A DNA stretch of 34,087 bases, from the NCBI GenBank assembly GCA_019694895.1, contig JAIBBA010000019.1, positions 1 to 34,087 of the forward strand, written 5' to 3'. The position numbers and the translations under genes are program-made. Shown here in pieces: positions 15,738 through 23,058 of the stretch. The stretch comes from Chitinophagales bacterium. Its GTDB lineage: Bacteria; Bacteroidota; Bacteroidia; Chitinophagales; BACL12. How positions within the stretch are numbered: position 1 is the stretch's first letter; each line of letters begins with the position of its first letter. The notes under the pieces are model-generated. The model had not been told where the DNA came from and made no database searches. It saw nothing but the letters and a program-made list of their open reading frames with translations.

Positions 15738-16958
15738 TCAGATATTCTCCAACACAAATCCCAATCTTGCCATATCATACCAGAATGAAGGGTATGATTT
15801 CTTTACAACTTCCGGTTCTTCAATGGTGATAGATGGCGCAACCAAAGCAAGCGGCGCAAAACTCATTGCCATGCGATGATCTTCATACGTACTGATGGTT
15901 GCTTCAACAGGATTAATTTTCCCTGATAATATCCATTCGCCAGGCTCACGTTCTTCAAATGTTACATTGAATTTTGCCAATTCAGATTGCAAGGCTGCTG
16001 TTCTATCCGTTTCTTTTATACGCAAACTTTCCACGCCGGTAAATCTTGCAGGTATACCCAAAGCAGCACAAGTAACAGCAACTGTTTGTGCTATATCGGG
16101 ACAATCACTATAATCCTGATCAAGCAAGGAGGTGCAATTTCCGGTATTTGAAATTATCATTTCCTTTCCTTCGAAAAATGTTGTCACGCCAAGCTTAGCA
16201 TAGATATCAGGAAGCACGCTATCGCCTTGCAAACTCTTTTCAAAAAGACCAGATATGCGCATGTGTGATCCCGGCGATAATGCGCAAATACTGTAGTGAT
16301 ATGATGCAGCACTCCAATCGCTTTCTGCCTGCATAGCAACAGACCGATAGCTGCCATTTTTTATCGTAATAGTTGCTCCTTCCCATTTGCAATCAATACC
16401 AAGCTCCTGCATGGTGCTCAAGGTCATTTGAATATACGGCGCGGATGCAATTTTCCCATCAAGAATCAGTGTGAGACCTTTTTTCAATGTAGGTCCAATC
16501 ATCATCAATGCCGAAATATACTGCGAACTGATATCTGCCCGAATGCGAATGGTTCCACCCGGTAATTCCTTGCCTTTTATTCTCACAGGCGGATACCCTT
16601 TTTTCTCAATGTAGGTAATATCGGCTCCCAATTTTTCTAAAGCCTCCACCAATACACCGATTGGTCTTTGCTGCATGCGTGCACTGCCTGTAAGCATGCG
16701 TTCACCTTCAAGTGTGCTGTAATATGCTGTCAGAAAACGCATGGTGGTTCCTGCTGCACCAACATCACTAATGGAAGGTTGTTGCTTCAATAAACGCTGC
16801 AATGTCGTTGTATCGTCAGAAGGGGATAAATTGCGTATTTCAAATCCCGAAGTGCATAATGCCTGCATCAACAACAAACGATTGCTGATGCTTTTACTTC
16901 CTTCAAGTGTTATTGCACTGCGAATAGGCTGCAGTGGCGCCTTTATTTTCATCTTCAT
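15738..16958 (-). CDS. aroA: 3-phosphoshikimate 1-carboxyvinyltransferase (EPSP synthase)
   Basis: This enzyme transfers the enolpyruvyl group of PEP to shikimate 3-phosphate, the sixth step of the shikimate pathway, in the cytoplasm. The 406-residue form shows GSKSISNR at 20-27 (K22 and R27 contact the substrates), AAGTTMR at 68-74, QQRPIG at 96-101, SSQY at 144-147, DCPD at 285-288 (catalytic Asp) and KETDR at 315-319. The preferred ATG at 16956-16958 shares its A with the aroB stop (TGATG), a classic coupling arrangement. An in-frame ATG at 16970 would add four residues and overlap aroB further. It is the last gene of the operon and converges with the OstA-like gene across 7 nt. Confidence 0.95.
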   Translation of the reverse strand: MKMKIKAPLQPIRSAITLEGSKSISNRLLLMQALCTSGFEIRNLSPSDDTTTLQRLLKQQPSISDVGAAGTTMRFLTAYYSTLEGERMLTGSARMQQRPIGVLVEALEKLGADITYIEKKGYPPVRIKGKELPGGTIRIRADISSQYISALMMIGPTLKKGLTLILDGKIASAPYIQMTLSTMQELGIDCKWEGATITIKNGSYRSVAMQAESDWSAASYHYSICALSPGSHMRISGLFEKSLQGDSVLPDIYAKLGVTTFFEGKEMIISNTGNCTSLLDQDYSDCPDIAQTVAVTCAALGIPARFTGVESLRIKETDRTAALQSELAKFNVTFEEREPGEWILSGKINPVEATISTYEDHRMAMSFAPLALVAPSITIEEPEVVKKSYPSFWYDMARLGFVLENI

Positions 16959-18019
16959 CACAAACCACAATAAAATTGTAAGGCTGCAGCAATCTGATCA
17001 TCGGTAGCAACGAGATCGTACTGACACAAACCAATATGCTGCAATAAACTAAATCGTATTTTTTGTTGCGAATTCTTTTTGTCGAGTTGCATGATATCCA
17101 TCAATGCATTTACAGACACTTTTTCAAGCGGATATTTTCCATACCGATGCATCAACATGTTCGTCACCTCCATTAATTCGCTTTCAGAGAAACCACAAAT
17201 CACTGTCGAGAGCTGTGCCTCGCATATCATGCCAATAGCTATCGCTTCGCCATGCAACAGCGGATCTTCATCGTTTAATAAACTCCAGGTTTCAACGGCA
17301 TGGCCAATGGTATGTCCGAAGTTTAATATTTTGCGCAACCCCTTTTCATAGGGATCTTTTTCTACAACATCTTTTTTTATTCGAACAGACCGTTCAATCA
17401 ATTGCTGCACCAGCGATACATCATGCAAATCTGCATTATGCAATGTCCGGAGATAATCTGCATCCGCAATAAACCCATGCTTCAACATTTCCGCGAATCC
17501 ACTTTTTACTTGCCTTTCTGACAGAGTGGTTAAATATGCAGGCGAAATAAAAACAGCTTTAGGATCGCGAAACACGCCTACAAGGTTTTTTACGCCATCG
17601 AGGTCGATTCCAAGTTTACCACCAACAGAGGCATCTACTTGCGATAATAAGGTTGTTGGTATTTGAATAAAATCAATTCCACGTTTGTATGTTGATGCAG
17701 CAAATCCTCCCATATCGCCAATCACTCCACCACCTAAATTTATCAATAAGCTTTTTCTTCCTGCTATACATTTTGCGAGCGACTGCCATATGGTAATACA
17801 GGTATTAATATTTTTATATGCCTCACCGGAAGGTATGGTGAAAATTTGATGTTCCGGCAATAAAGGTTTCAATAAAGGATAGCAATGCTTCTCTGTTTCA
17901 CCATCGCAAAGCACAAATAATTGCTCATATTGTTGCGCAATTATCCAGGCTGAAAGGGCACCATGATGTTCAGGTGAACTGTCGATATAAATTGGATAGG
18001 AAGCTGTTTGCAATACCAT
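16958..18019 (-). CDS. aroB: 3-dehydroquinate synthase
   Basis: This enzyme converts DAHP to 3-dehydroquinate, the second step of the shikimate pathway, using NAD and a divalent metal. The 353-residue protein has GGGVIGDMGGF at 96-106 (NAD binding), PTTLLSQVDASVGGK at 121-135, and likely metal ligands E177 (FAEMLKHG), H236 (NFGHTIGHAVE) and H256 (LLHGEAI). Length is typical. The ATG overlaps the stop of the ABM gene (TAATG) and its own stop overlaps aroA (TGATG), so aroB and aroA are likely translated in a coupled fashion, keeping two steps of one pathway together. Confidence 0.96.
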   Translation of the reverse strand: MVLQTASYPIYIDSSPEHHGALSAWIIAQQYEQLFVLCDGETEKHCYPLLKPLLPEHQIFTIPSGEAYKNINTCITIWQSLAKCIAGRKSLLINLGGGVIGDMGGFAASTYKRGIDFIQIPTTLLSQVDASVGGKLGIDLDGVKNLVGVFRDPKAVFISPAYLTTLSERQVKSGFAEMLKHGFIADADYLRTLHNADLHDVSLVQQLIERSVRIKKDVVEKDPYEKGLRKILNFGHTIGHAVETWSLLNDEDPLLHGEAIAIGMICEAQLSTVICGFSESELMEVTNMLMHRYGKYPLEKVSVNALMDIMQLDKKNSQQKIRFSLLQHIGLCQYDLVATDDQIAAALQFYCGL

Positions 18020-18306
18020 TATCTAATTTTTTCAACTGACCAGGCATCGGGGCGTTCAGAAAACAACAATTTTGTTGCCGACCAGGTTGTTTTAAATAAT
18101 TCTGATTTGCGATATTCATCCAGAGATGCCAGATTTTCCCAAATACTAATGGTCATAAAAATGTTTGATTGTAGTACATCTCTGGTAAGGTCAACACCTT
18201 TGCAGCCCGGAAATGCTTCAATCTTGTGCTGTGCGTCCGAAAATATTCGGAGAAAATCTTCAACCTTTCGGTGGTCGAAGGTCATTTTTACAATGCGGAT
18301 GATCAT
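18019..18306 (-). CDS. ABM-domain (antibiotic biosynthesis monooxygenase-like) small protein
   Basis: The 95-residue protein has the compact ferredoxin-like ABM fold signature: an initial strand MIIRIVKMTF, a helix with VEDFLRIFSDAQHKIEAFPGCKGVDL, then FMTISIWENLASLDEYRKSELF. Members are small dimeric enzymes, including quinol monooxygenases and heme-degrading proteins, but many are uncharacterised and no specific substrate can be assigned. It is embedded between the SAM-hydrolase gene (4-nt ATGA overlap) and aroB (1-nt TAATG overlap), so it is co-expressed with the shikimate genes. Family assignment is by pattern recognition of length and sequence. Confidence 0.8.
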   Translation of the reverse strand: MIIRIVKMTFDHRKVEDFLRIFSDAQHKIEAFPGCKGVDLTRDVLQSNIFMTISIWENLASLDEYRKSELFKTTWSATKLLFSERPDAWSVEKIR

Positions 18307-19076
18307 TCAAATTCTATTTGTATGGTGTTATCTAAATGGAGGCCTAACAACTGACTTGCATTTCCTTTGTGGATGGCGATTTCCAGATAGCCGGAAGAAT
18401 TAAATAAGGCCAGTTTCTCCCCTTCCGGCACATCTGTATATGTGGATGAAATTTCGCGAATTTCTTCGGTACGTTTATAATTGATCACAAATTCTCTTCC
18501 TCCACGCAATTTTTCAAAACGCTCCTTTGTGATGTTGATGATCAGGTTTCCAAATCTATCGATATAAGCTATGTTTGCCCTAATGAGATATGCATTATCC
18601 GGCGGGCGCAAATAAGTCTTTGTTTCCAGCGATCCCAAAGGAGTGCCGATTTGTTGTAAAGTTTTACCTTGCAATAAACTGATAGCAGCATGCACTAATA
18701 TATCTTTCGCAGCAAACGAAGATTGTTGTCCATGTGAAATAGGTATTTCCACAATCTGGTCGGGAGCATCTTCCACCATAAGTGAAAACAATCCATTATC
18801 CATACCGATAAAGTACTGATCACGCATGCGAATGGCAACAGCCTTAACGGGACTGCGAGATTCGGCATGAACGCTTACAAGATGAATTGTAGACGGCGGG
18901 AAATGAAAACATGCATTGCGCATTACAAAAGCAGCCTCCTGAATATTAAATGGGGCGATCTCGTGGGAAATGTCCACAATCAAGGCTTGTGGTGCGCCTG
19001 ACAGTAATTTCCCCTTTAACACTGCCACATAGTAATCCTTTACACCGAGGTCTGAGGTAAGGGTTACGATAGGCAT
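18303..19076 (-). CDS. SAM hydroxide adenosyltransferase/hydrolase family protein (DUF62)
   Basis: The 257-residue protein begins PIVTLTSDLGVKDYYVAVLKG, the diagnostic N-terminus of the DUF62 family, which splits S-adenosylmethionine to adenosine and methionine (or halogenates it in specialised members). FIGMDNGLFSLM near 88-99 and IANIAYIDRFGNLIINI-like sequence near 170-185 also fit. The expected VDPGVG-type segment reads VSVHAES here, and the HGRD segment reads FAAKD, so two residues of the described catalytic triad are not in their usual places (see findings). It is the first gene of the four-gene operon with ABM, aroB and aroA. It is divergent from phoH, and its ATG is 43 nt from the outermost phoH start. 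Confidence 0.87.
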   Translation of the reverse strand: MPIVTLTSDLGVKDYYVAVLKGKLLSGAPQALIVDISHEIAPFNIQEAAFVMRNACFHFPPSTIHLVSVHAESRSPVKAVAIRMRDQYFIGMDNGLFSLMVEDAPDQIVEIPISHGQQSSFAAKDILVHAAISLLQGKTLQQIGTPLGSLETKTYLRPPDNAYLIRANIAYIDRFGNLIINITKERFEKLRGGREFVINYKRTEEIREISSTYTDVPEGEKLALFNSSGYLEIAIHKGNASQLLGLHLDNTIQIEFE

Positions 19077-19114
19077 AAATGGGAACTAAGGGCTGCTGGT
19101 TAGTTCAAAAAAGG

Positions 19115-19122
19115 TAAATTTG
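19115..19122 (+). promoter_or_regulatory. Candidate -7 box at the phoH 5' end
   Basis: TAAATTTG is a perfect TAnnTTTG match. It overlaps the outermost possible phoH start (TTG at 19120), which favours the downstream TTG at 19150 as the true initiation codon if this promoter is used. No -33 TTG is apparent. The same short spacer must also carry the promoter of the divergent SAM-hydrolase operon. Confidence 0.4.
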
Positions 19123-20121
19123 CATGAACGTTCAAAATTACCAATAAAATTGATTGAAGTAACCATTCCTTTAGACGGTGTGCGGCCGATTGACTTCTAT
19201 GGTATACACAATGCGCGCCTTGGCATCATCAAAAAAACATTCCCATTTCTCAATATCTCCGCCCGAGGTAGTGAGCTGAAAGTGCGTGGGAATGAAAAAG
19301 ATATCGAAGATTTTAAACATCGCATCGACCTGGTCATCAACCACCTCGAAAAATTTAATACTATCAGCGACAGCAATCTGCAAAGCATCTTATTCGGCGT
19401 GCCCGAAACTGAGCTTGTCGATCTGCCTGAATTACCTGATGATGTGATTGTTCACGGTCCATCCGGTTATCTGGTTAGAGCACGCACACCTAACCAGAAA
19501 AAAATGGTAAGCCTGGCAACTGCCAATGATATTGTTTTCGCCATTGGCCCGGCCGGAACAGGAAAAACGTATACCGCCGTTGCACTCGCCGTGAAGGCAT
19601 TGAAGGAGAAAGTTGTAAAACGCATCATCCTCACACGGCCCGCCGTTGAAGCCGGCGAAAATTTAGGATTTCTTCCCGGTGATCTGAAAGAAAAAATCGA
19701 TCCATATCTGCGACCATTATATGACGCCCTGGATGATATGTTGCCGATAGAAAAACTGAATTTATACATGCAAAATCGCGTGATAGAAATTGCACCTTTG
19801 GCATTCATGCGCGGAAGAACACTCGACCATTCATTTATTATTCTTGATGAAGCTCAGAATGCTACAGATGCACAGTTGAAAATGTTTCTTACACGCATCG
19901 GACCCAGCGCAAAATGTATTATTACCGGCGATCTTACCCAAATCGACTTGCCGAGAAATCAGCAATCGGGTTTATTTACATCGTTGAGAATTCTGAAAGA
20001 TATCGATGGCATTGGCACCATTTTCCTCAATGAAAATGATGTTGTTCGTCACCGCCTCGTGAAGCAAATCATCAAAGCATACGATGTAGAAAAATCGCGG
20101 CAGGAGCACCACGGCGAGTGA
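19120..20121 (+). CDS. phoH: PhoH family ATPase (PhoH-like protein)
   Basis: The protein has up to 333 residues. An N-terminal KH-like region (about 12-80) precedes the PhoH ATPase domain with Walker A GPAGTGKT at 143-150, the DEAQN Walker B at 243-247 and GDLTQIDLP at 270-278. Family members are cytoplasmic RNA-related ATPases, often linked to ribosome maturation with YbeY; the exact role is not settled. No ATG or GTG exists in a suitable position: an in-frame stop at 19087-19089 limits the frame, leaving TTG at 19120 or TTG at 19150 (start LIEVTIPLDG). The second matches usual homologue N-termini and lies downstream of the -7 box. It converges with the carbonic anhydrase gene with 14 nt between stops. 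Confidence 0.93.
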   Translation: MHERSKLPIKLIEVTIPLDGVRPIDFYGIHNARLGIIKKTFPFLNISARGSELKVRGNEKDIEDFKHRIDLVINHLEKFNTISDSNLQSILFGVPETELVDLPELPDDVIVHGPSGYLVRARTPNQKKMVSLATANDIVFAIGPAGTGKTYTAVALAVKALKEKVVKRIILTRPAVEAGENLGFLPGDLKEKIDPYLRPLYDALDDMLPIEKLNLYMQNRVIEIAPLAFMRGRTLDHSFIILDEAQNATDAQLKMFLTRIGPSAKCIITGDLTQIDLPRNQQSGLFTSLRILKDIDGIGTIFLNENDVVRHRLVKQIIKAYDVEKSRQEHHGE

Positions 20122-20135
20122 TAATTAAAGCAGCA

Positions 20136-20780
20136 TTAGGATTGATAACCGGCAGGTAATAATCCATATTCTTTCCACTCATCAATCGGAAGCGGAAGTT
20201 CGTTTATTAAGCCATGTGCAATATCCAAAACCCATCCATGCAATTTTGGATAGGCGCCTTCATTAAATGCTGCGTGCATCACGCTTGTTTTGCATAATTG
20301 GCGCAATTGCCTGATTACATTTAATTCCGAGAGTCTGTTTAACCTTTCCTGATAATCTTCAATCGCGTCGAGTTCCTTTTTATACTCCATGGCAATATCT
20401 CTGATATTCATGGTCCAGTTCTCTACAATATTCATGGTAGTTCCTGAATAGGCAGCTTCCACCCCACCACATTTATAATGTCCACAGATGATCACATGTT
20501 CAACCTTCAACACTTTCACTGCGTACTCCAGCACCGACAAGAGGTTCATATCATTTAGGAATACCTGATTTGCCACATTCCTGTGGATGAAGATTTTACC
20601 CGGATCGGCACCGGTAAAAAGGTCAATTGGAAGGCGGCTATCGCTGCAACCGATATACAGAAATGGTGGATTTTGCCCAACTGACAACCGACCAAAATAA
20701 GACGGATCTTCTGCCAATTTCTCGGTTACCCAATCCTTGTTATTGATCAATAACTGCTCGTAGGTGGTCTTGTTTTCCAT
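20136..20780 (-). CDS. Beta-class carbonic anhydrase
   Basis: This zinc enzyme interconverts CO2 and bicarbonate. The 214-residue product carries the zinc ligands and dyad at C45-x-D47-x-R49 (IGCSDSRLP) and H101-x-x-C104 (ICGHYKCGGVEAA), the full beta-CA signature. IFIHRNVANQ at 63-72 is also characteristic. No signal peptide is visible, so it is cytoplasmic. It is divergent from an SbtA-like bicarbonate transporter, which suggests a joint role in supplying bicarbonate for carboxylation reactions or pH balance. A TACTTTTG box lies 11 nt upstream of the ATG. Confidence 0.95.
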   Translation of the reverse strand: MENKTTYEQLLINNKDWVTEKLAEDPSYFGRLSVGQNPPFLYIGCSDSRLPIDLFTGADPGKIFIHRNVANQVFLNDMNLLSVLEYAVKVLKVEHVIICGHYKCGGVEAAYSGTTMNIVENWTMNIRDIAMEYKKELDAIEDYQERLNRLSELNVIRQLRQLCKTSVMHAAFNEGAYPKLHGWVLDIAHGLINELPLPIDEWKEYGLLPAGYQS

Positions 20781-20791
20781 ATGATAATGGT

Positions 20792-20799
20792 CAAAAGTA
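20792..20799 (-). promoter_or_regulatory. Candidate -7 box of the carbonic anhydrase gene
   Basis: The minus strand reads TACTTTTG, a perfect TAnnTTTG match, ending 11 nt before the ATG. Immediately upstream lies a 5-bp inverted repeat, ACTGG-TTTTT-CCAGT (20810-20824), which could be an operator. Confidence 0.4.
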
Positions 20800-20809
20800 G
20801 TATAAACAG

Positions 20810-20824
20810 ACTGGTTTTTCCAGT
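20810..20824. repeat. Inverted repeat next to the carbonic anhydrase promoter
   Basis: ACTGG TTTTT CCAGT is a perfect 5-bp inverted repeat with a 5-base centre. It sits just upstream of the candidate -7 box of the carbonic anhydrase gene. It may be a protein-binding site or a chance element. Confidence 0.25.
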
Positions 20825-20855
20825 GTCAGGTGAAAATAGCCCCTATCAAGGGCTG

Positions 20856-20909
20856 TTAACATTCATAAAATCTTGAAAATGTTAAAATTTAACGCCGATT
20901 GAACATTTT
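20856..20909. promoter_or_regulatory. Three AACATT-type half-sites in the carbonic anhydrase/sbtA spacer
   Basis: TTAACATT (20856-20863) and AATGTTAA (20878-20885) form a perfect 8-bp inverted repeat around a 14-bp centre. A third copy, AACATTTT (20902-20909), is an inverted match to AAAATGTT at 20876-20883. The cluster lies 33-87 bp upstream of the sbtA-like ATG, a plausible operator position for a regulator of both divergent genes. AT-richness raises the chance of coincidental repeats. Confidence 0.35.
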
Positions 20910-20942
20910 ATAAGAGGCACTGTTTCGGACAAAATCACACAT

Positions 20943-21899
20943 ATGAGCGGTTTCCTTGACCCTGTTGTATTGTTCTTCATTCTCGGTGCACTGGCAGGCG
21001 TTTTAAAAAGCGATTTAAAAGTCCCGGAAGCATTTTATCACACTTTAAGTATTTACTTGTTATTAGCCATCGGCATCAAGGGTGGCATAGAACTTTATCA
21101 TGCAAACCCTTCGGGAATTTTATTGCCGGCAATTGCAACGATAACGGCAGGAATAACAGTAACACTGATAGCGGCTTTATTGCTAAAACGTATTGCAAAA
21201 TTCAATAATCCGGATGTATGGTCAATTGCAGGTCATTACGGTTCTGTGAGTGCGGTAACATTTGCAGTAATTCTCACATTCCTTAATGATAAACAAGTTC
21301 CATACGAGGAATTCATGACAGTCCTGTTGGTTACCCTGGAAATACCGGCAATTGCGTTTGCAATTTTTGCATATAAGTCATCTGTCAGTTCAGGCAAAAT
21401 TGAAATTCGAAAGTTAGCACATGAAGTATTCTTTGGTAAAAGTATTTTATTGCTGCTTGGCGGATTAGGCATAGGATATTATACGGCCGCAGCAAATAAT
21501 CAACAACTCAACTTTTTTTTCTTTGACCTATTCAAAGGGTTCCTTGCAATATTCATGCTTGAAATGGGAATTGTTGCGAGTGCACGATTCGCTGACTTGA
21601 AAAAAGTTGGCATTTCGCTAATACTGTTTGGTGTAATGATGCCATTGATTGGGGCATCAATAGGAATTCTCGCAGGAAATATTGTAGGCTTGTCTGTCGG
21701 AGGAACTGCAGTCCTTGCAACGATGTGCGCAAGTGCATCATATATAGCAGCCCCTGCAGCAATGCGGATTGCTATACCGGATGCAAATCCCACTTACAGC
21801 CTTACTGCCGCGCTTGGTATTACCTTCCCTTTTAACATTATTATAGGTGTAAACCTATATTATCGAATGAGTGTTATCGTTGATGGGATATTGAATTAA
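20943..21899 (+). CDS. sbtA: SbtA-like sodium-dependent bicarbonate transporter
   Basis: The 318-residue integral membrane protein has about ten hydrophobic segments and is nearly all membrane. Its N-terminus (LDPVVLFFILGALAGVLKSDLKVPEA) and the AIGIKGGIEL and AGHYGSVSAVTFAV stretches are diagnostic of the SbtA bicarbonate:sodium symporter family first described in cyanobacteria. In many bacteria a PII-like SbtB gene follows; none is present here. The divergent carbonic anhydrase makes a bicarbonate-handling role likely. It converges with the DinB gene with 16 nt between stops. Transport specificity is inferred from the family. Confidence 0.92.
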   Translation: MSGFLDPVVLFFILGALAGVLKSDLKVPEAFYHTLSIYLLLAIGIKGGIELYHANPSGILLPAIATITAGITVTLIAALLLKRIAKFNNPDVWSIAGHYGSVSAVTFAVILTFLNDKQVPYEEFMTVLLVTLEIPAIAFAIFAYKSSVSSGKIEIRKLAHEVFFGKSILLLLGGLGIGYYTAAANNQQLNFFFFDLFKGFLAIFMLEMGIVASARFADLKKVGISLILFGVMMPLIGASIGILAGNIVGLSVGGTAVLATMCASASYIAAPAAMRIAIPDANPTYSLTAALGITFPFNIIIGVNLYYRMSVIVDGILN

Positions 21900-21915
21900 T
21901 ACCAATACTTTCTTT

Positions 21916-22437
21916 TCAAATTAAATACTTTTCTTTAAACAACTTCATGTGATGCAGCTCATGACCCACAATGATAAAGCCAAGTGCGTTCACCGATATT
22001 TCCTTGCCATTGCCTGTTCCGGTGCGTGCAATCATATCGTCTGTAAAAGATTCAAATAACATTATGGTAGCATGACGCACCGCTGCAAATTCCTGTAACA
22101 AAGAAACCATGCTCCTGTTATCGGCCATTGATGCCGGAGCATAATCATTTTCCTCAAAACCGGGTAAAGGAGTTTTGTCTTTGCGGGCAAATCGCAAAGC
22201 ACGATAGCACATAATGCGCTCTGTGTCTATCAGATGTTGCAACACCTCTTTCACGCTCCACTTTCCGGGGGCATAACGAAACAAGGCCTTCTGCTCATCT
22301 ATCCCTGCAAGCATGTCGATGGTCTGTTGAACATGTTGCGACAACATCTCAAGCACATCATCTCCTTCTACCAAGGCTATATATTTTTCCTGATATGGAA
22401 ATACTTCTCCGGGTTGTGGTTTTTTCCAATTCGCCAT
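21916..22437 (-). CDS. DinB-family protein
   Basis: The 173-residue four-helix-bundle protein has the DinB metal triad at H68 (VLQHLIDTERI) and H159-x3-H163 (GHELHHMKLF). The family includes metal-dependent thiol transferases and hydrolases as well as many uncharacterised members; no substrate can be given. The start MANWKKP at 22435-22437 is preferred over an upstream TTG at 22455. A FAVRHATIMLFESF helix lies between the two metal-binding parts. Two further DinB-like genes occur at 27886 and 28403. Confidence 0.87.
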   Translation of the reverse strand: MANWKKPQPGEVFPYQEKYIALVEGDDVLEMLSQHVQQTIDMLAGIDEQKALFRYAPGKWSVKEVLQHLIDTERIMCYRALRFARKDKTPLPGFEENDYAPASMADNRSMVSLLQEFAAVRHATIMLFESFTDDMIARTGTGNGKEISVNALGFIIVGHELHHMKLFKEKYLI

Positions 22438-22558
22438 TTTTTCAACTTTTATCAATGATCACAAAAATGAATTTCTTTCGGCAAAGTAACAAGCATGATC
22501 TAAACTATTATTGTTAAAATCCTTCCATCTCTATAGGACACCAATCTCCCGCAACGCT

Positions 22559-22566
22559 TATCTTTG
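22559..22566 (+). promoter_or_regulatory. Candidate -7 box 4 nt before the 22571 gene
   Basis: TATCTTTG, CGGC, ATG: a perfect TAnnTTTG match with the 4-nt spacing also seen before pdeM and at 7184. It fixes the start at 22571, since a longer reading frame from 22511 would run through the promoter. No -33 TTG is found at normal distance. Confidence 0.45.
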
Positions 22567-22570
22567 CGGC

Positions 22571-23056
22571 ATGAAAAAGGTTTTCGACTCTGTGAAAACA
22601 GCACTTGGTGAAACAACAGGTGTACTGGGCGAAGGGTATCTGGCAGCAACAGACTTACTAAAGGAAACATTATCCAACTTCTACGATGTGAAAGACCTCA
22701 CCAAAGAGAAGATGGCTTCCATCACCAACGATGTTATAGCACTGGCTCCAATAATCGAACAAACCGGTTACAGAGCAAAAGAAATCAATATCGGCGTTGG
22801 CATACCACCTCGAATGGTATTTCACTTCGAAAAATTTGCCGACATCAAAGATGAAGAAATCAAGCGCATACTCGACGAAAATAAAGACAAAAAACTGCTT
22901 AGCGTGCTGGTAAATACCTTAGTATCAGCAGATGCATTTCAGCAAAAGATAACCTTGGGCAGTTTTTCATTTAATGAGATCAGCATAGAGTTGAGTGTGC
23001 CACCTGAAGTAAATGTTAAATTTGTGAACGCAGCCACCCAACAAACTGTTATCTGA
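22571..23056 (+). CDS. Conserved-looking protein of unknown function
   Basis: The 161-residue protein (MKKVFDSVKTALGETTG...) has no signal peptide or membrane segment. The first 60 residues look helical and charged (TKEKMASITNDVIALAPIIEQ). Residues 75-161 alternate strand-like and helical segments, with two similar edge strands, INIGVGIPPRMVFHF and ISIELSVPPEVNVKF, suggesting an internally repeated or symmetrical fold. I do not recognise the family. It is followed after 2 nt by a membrane metallophosphoesterase gene, so it is probably co-translated with it and may be its partner. Confidence 0.75.
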   Translation: MKKVFDSVKTALGETTGVLGEGYLAATDLLKETLSNFYDVKDLTKEKMASITNDVIALAPIIEQTGYRAKEINIGVGIPPRMVFHFEKFADIKDEEIKRILDENKDKKLLSVLVNTLVSADAFQQKITLGSFSFNEISIELSVPPEVNVKFVNAATQQTVI

Positions 23057-23058
23057 TC

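Noticed and set aside
20836-20856. AGCCC...GGGCT hairpin as a terminator
   Set aside because: The stem is only 5 bp with a 7-base loop and no T-run. It lies between divergent promoters, where a terminator is not expected.
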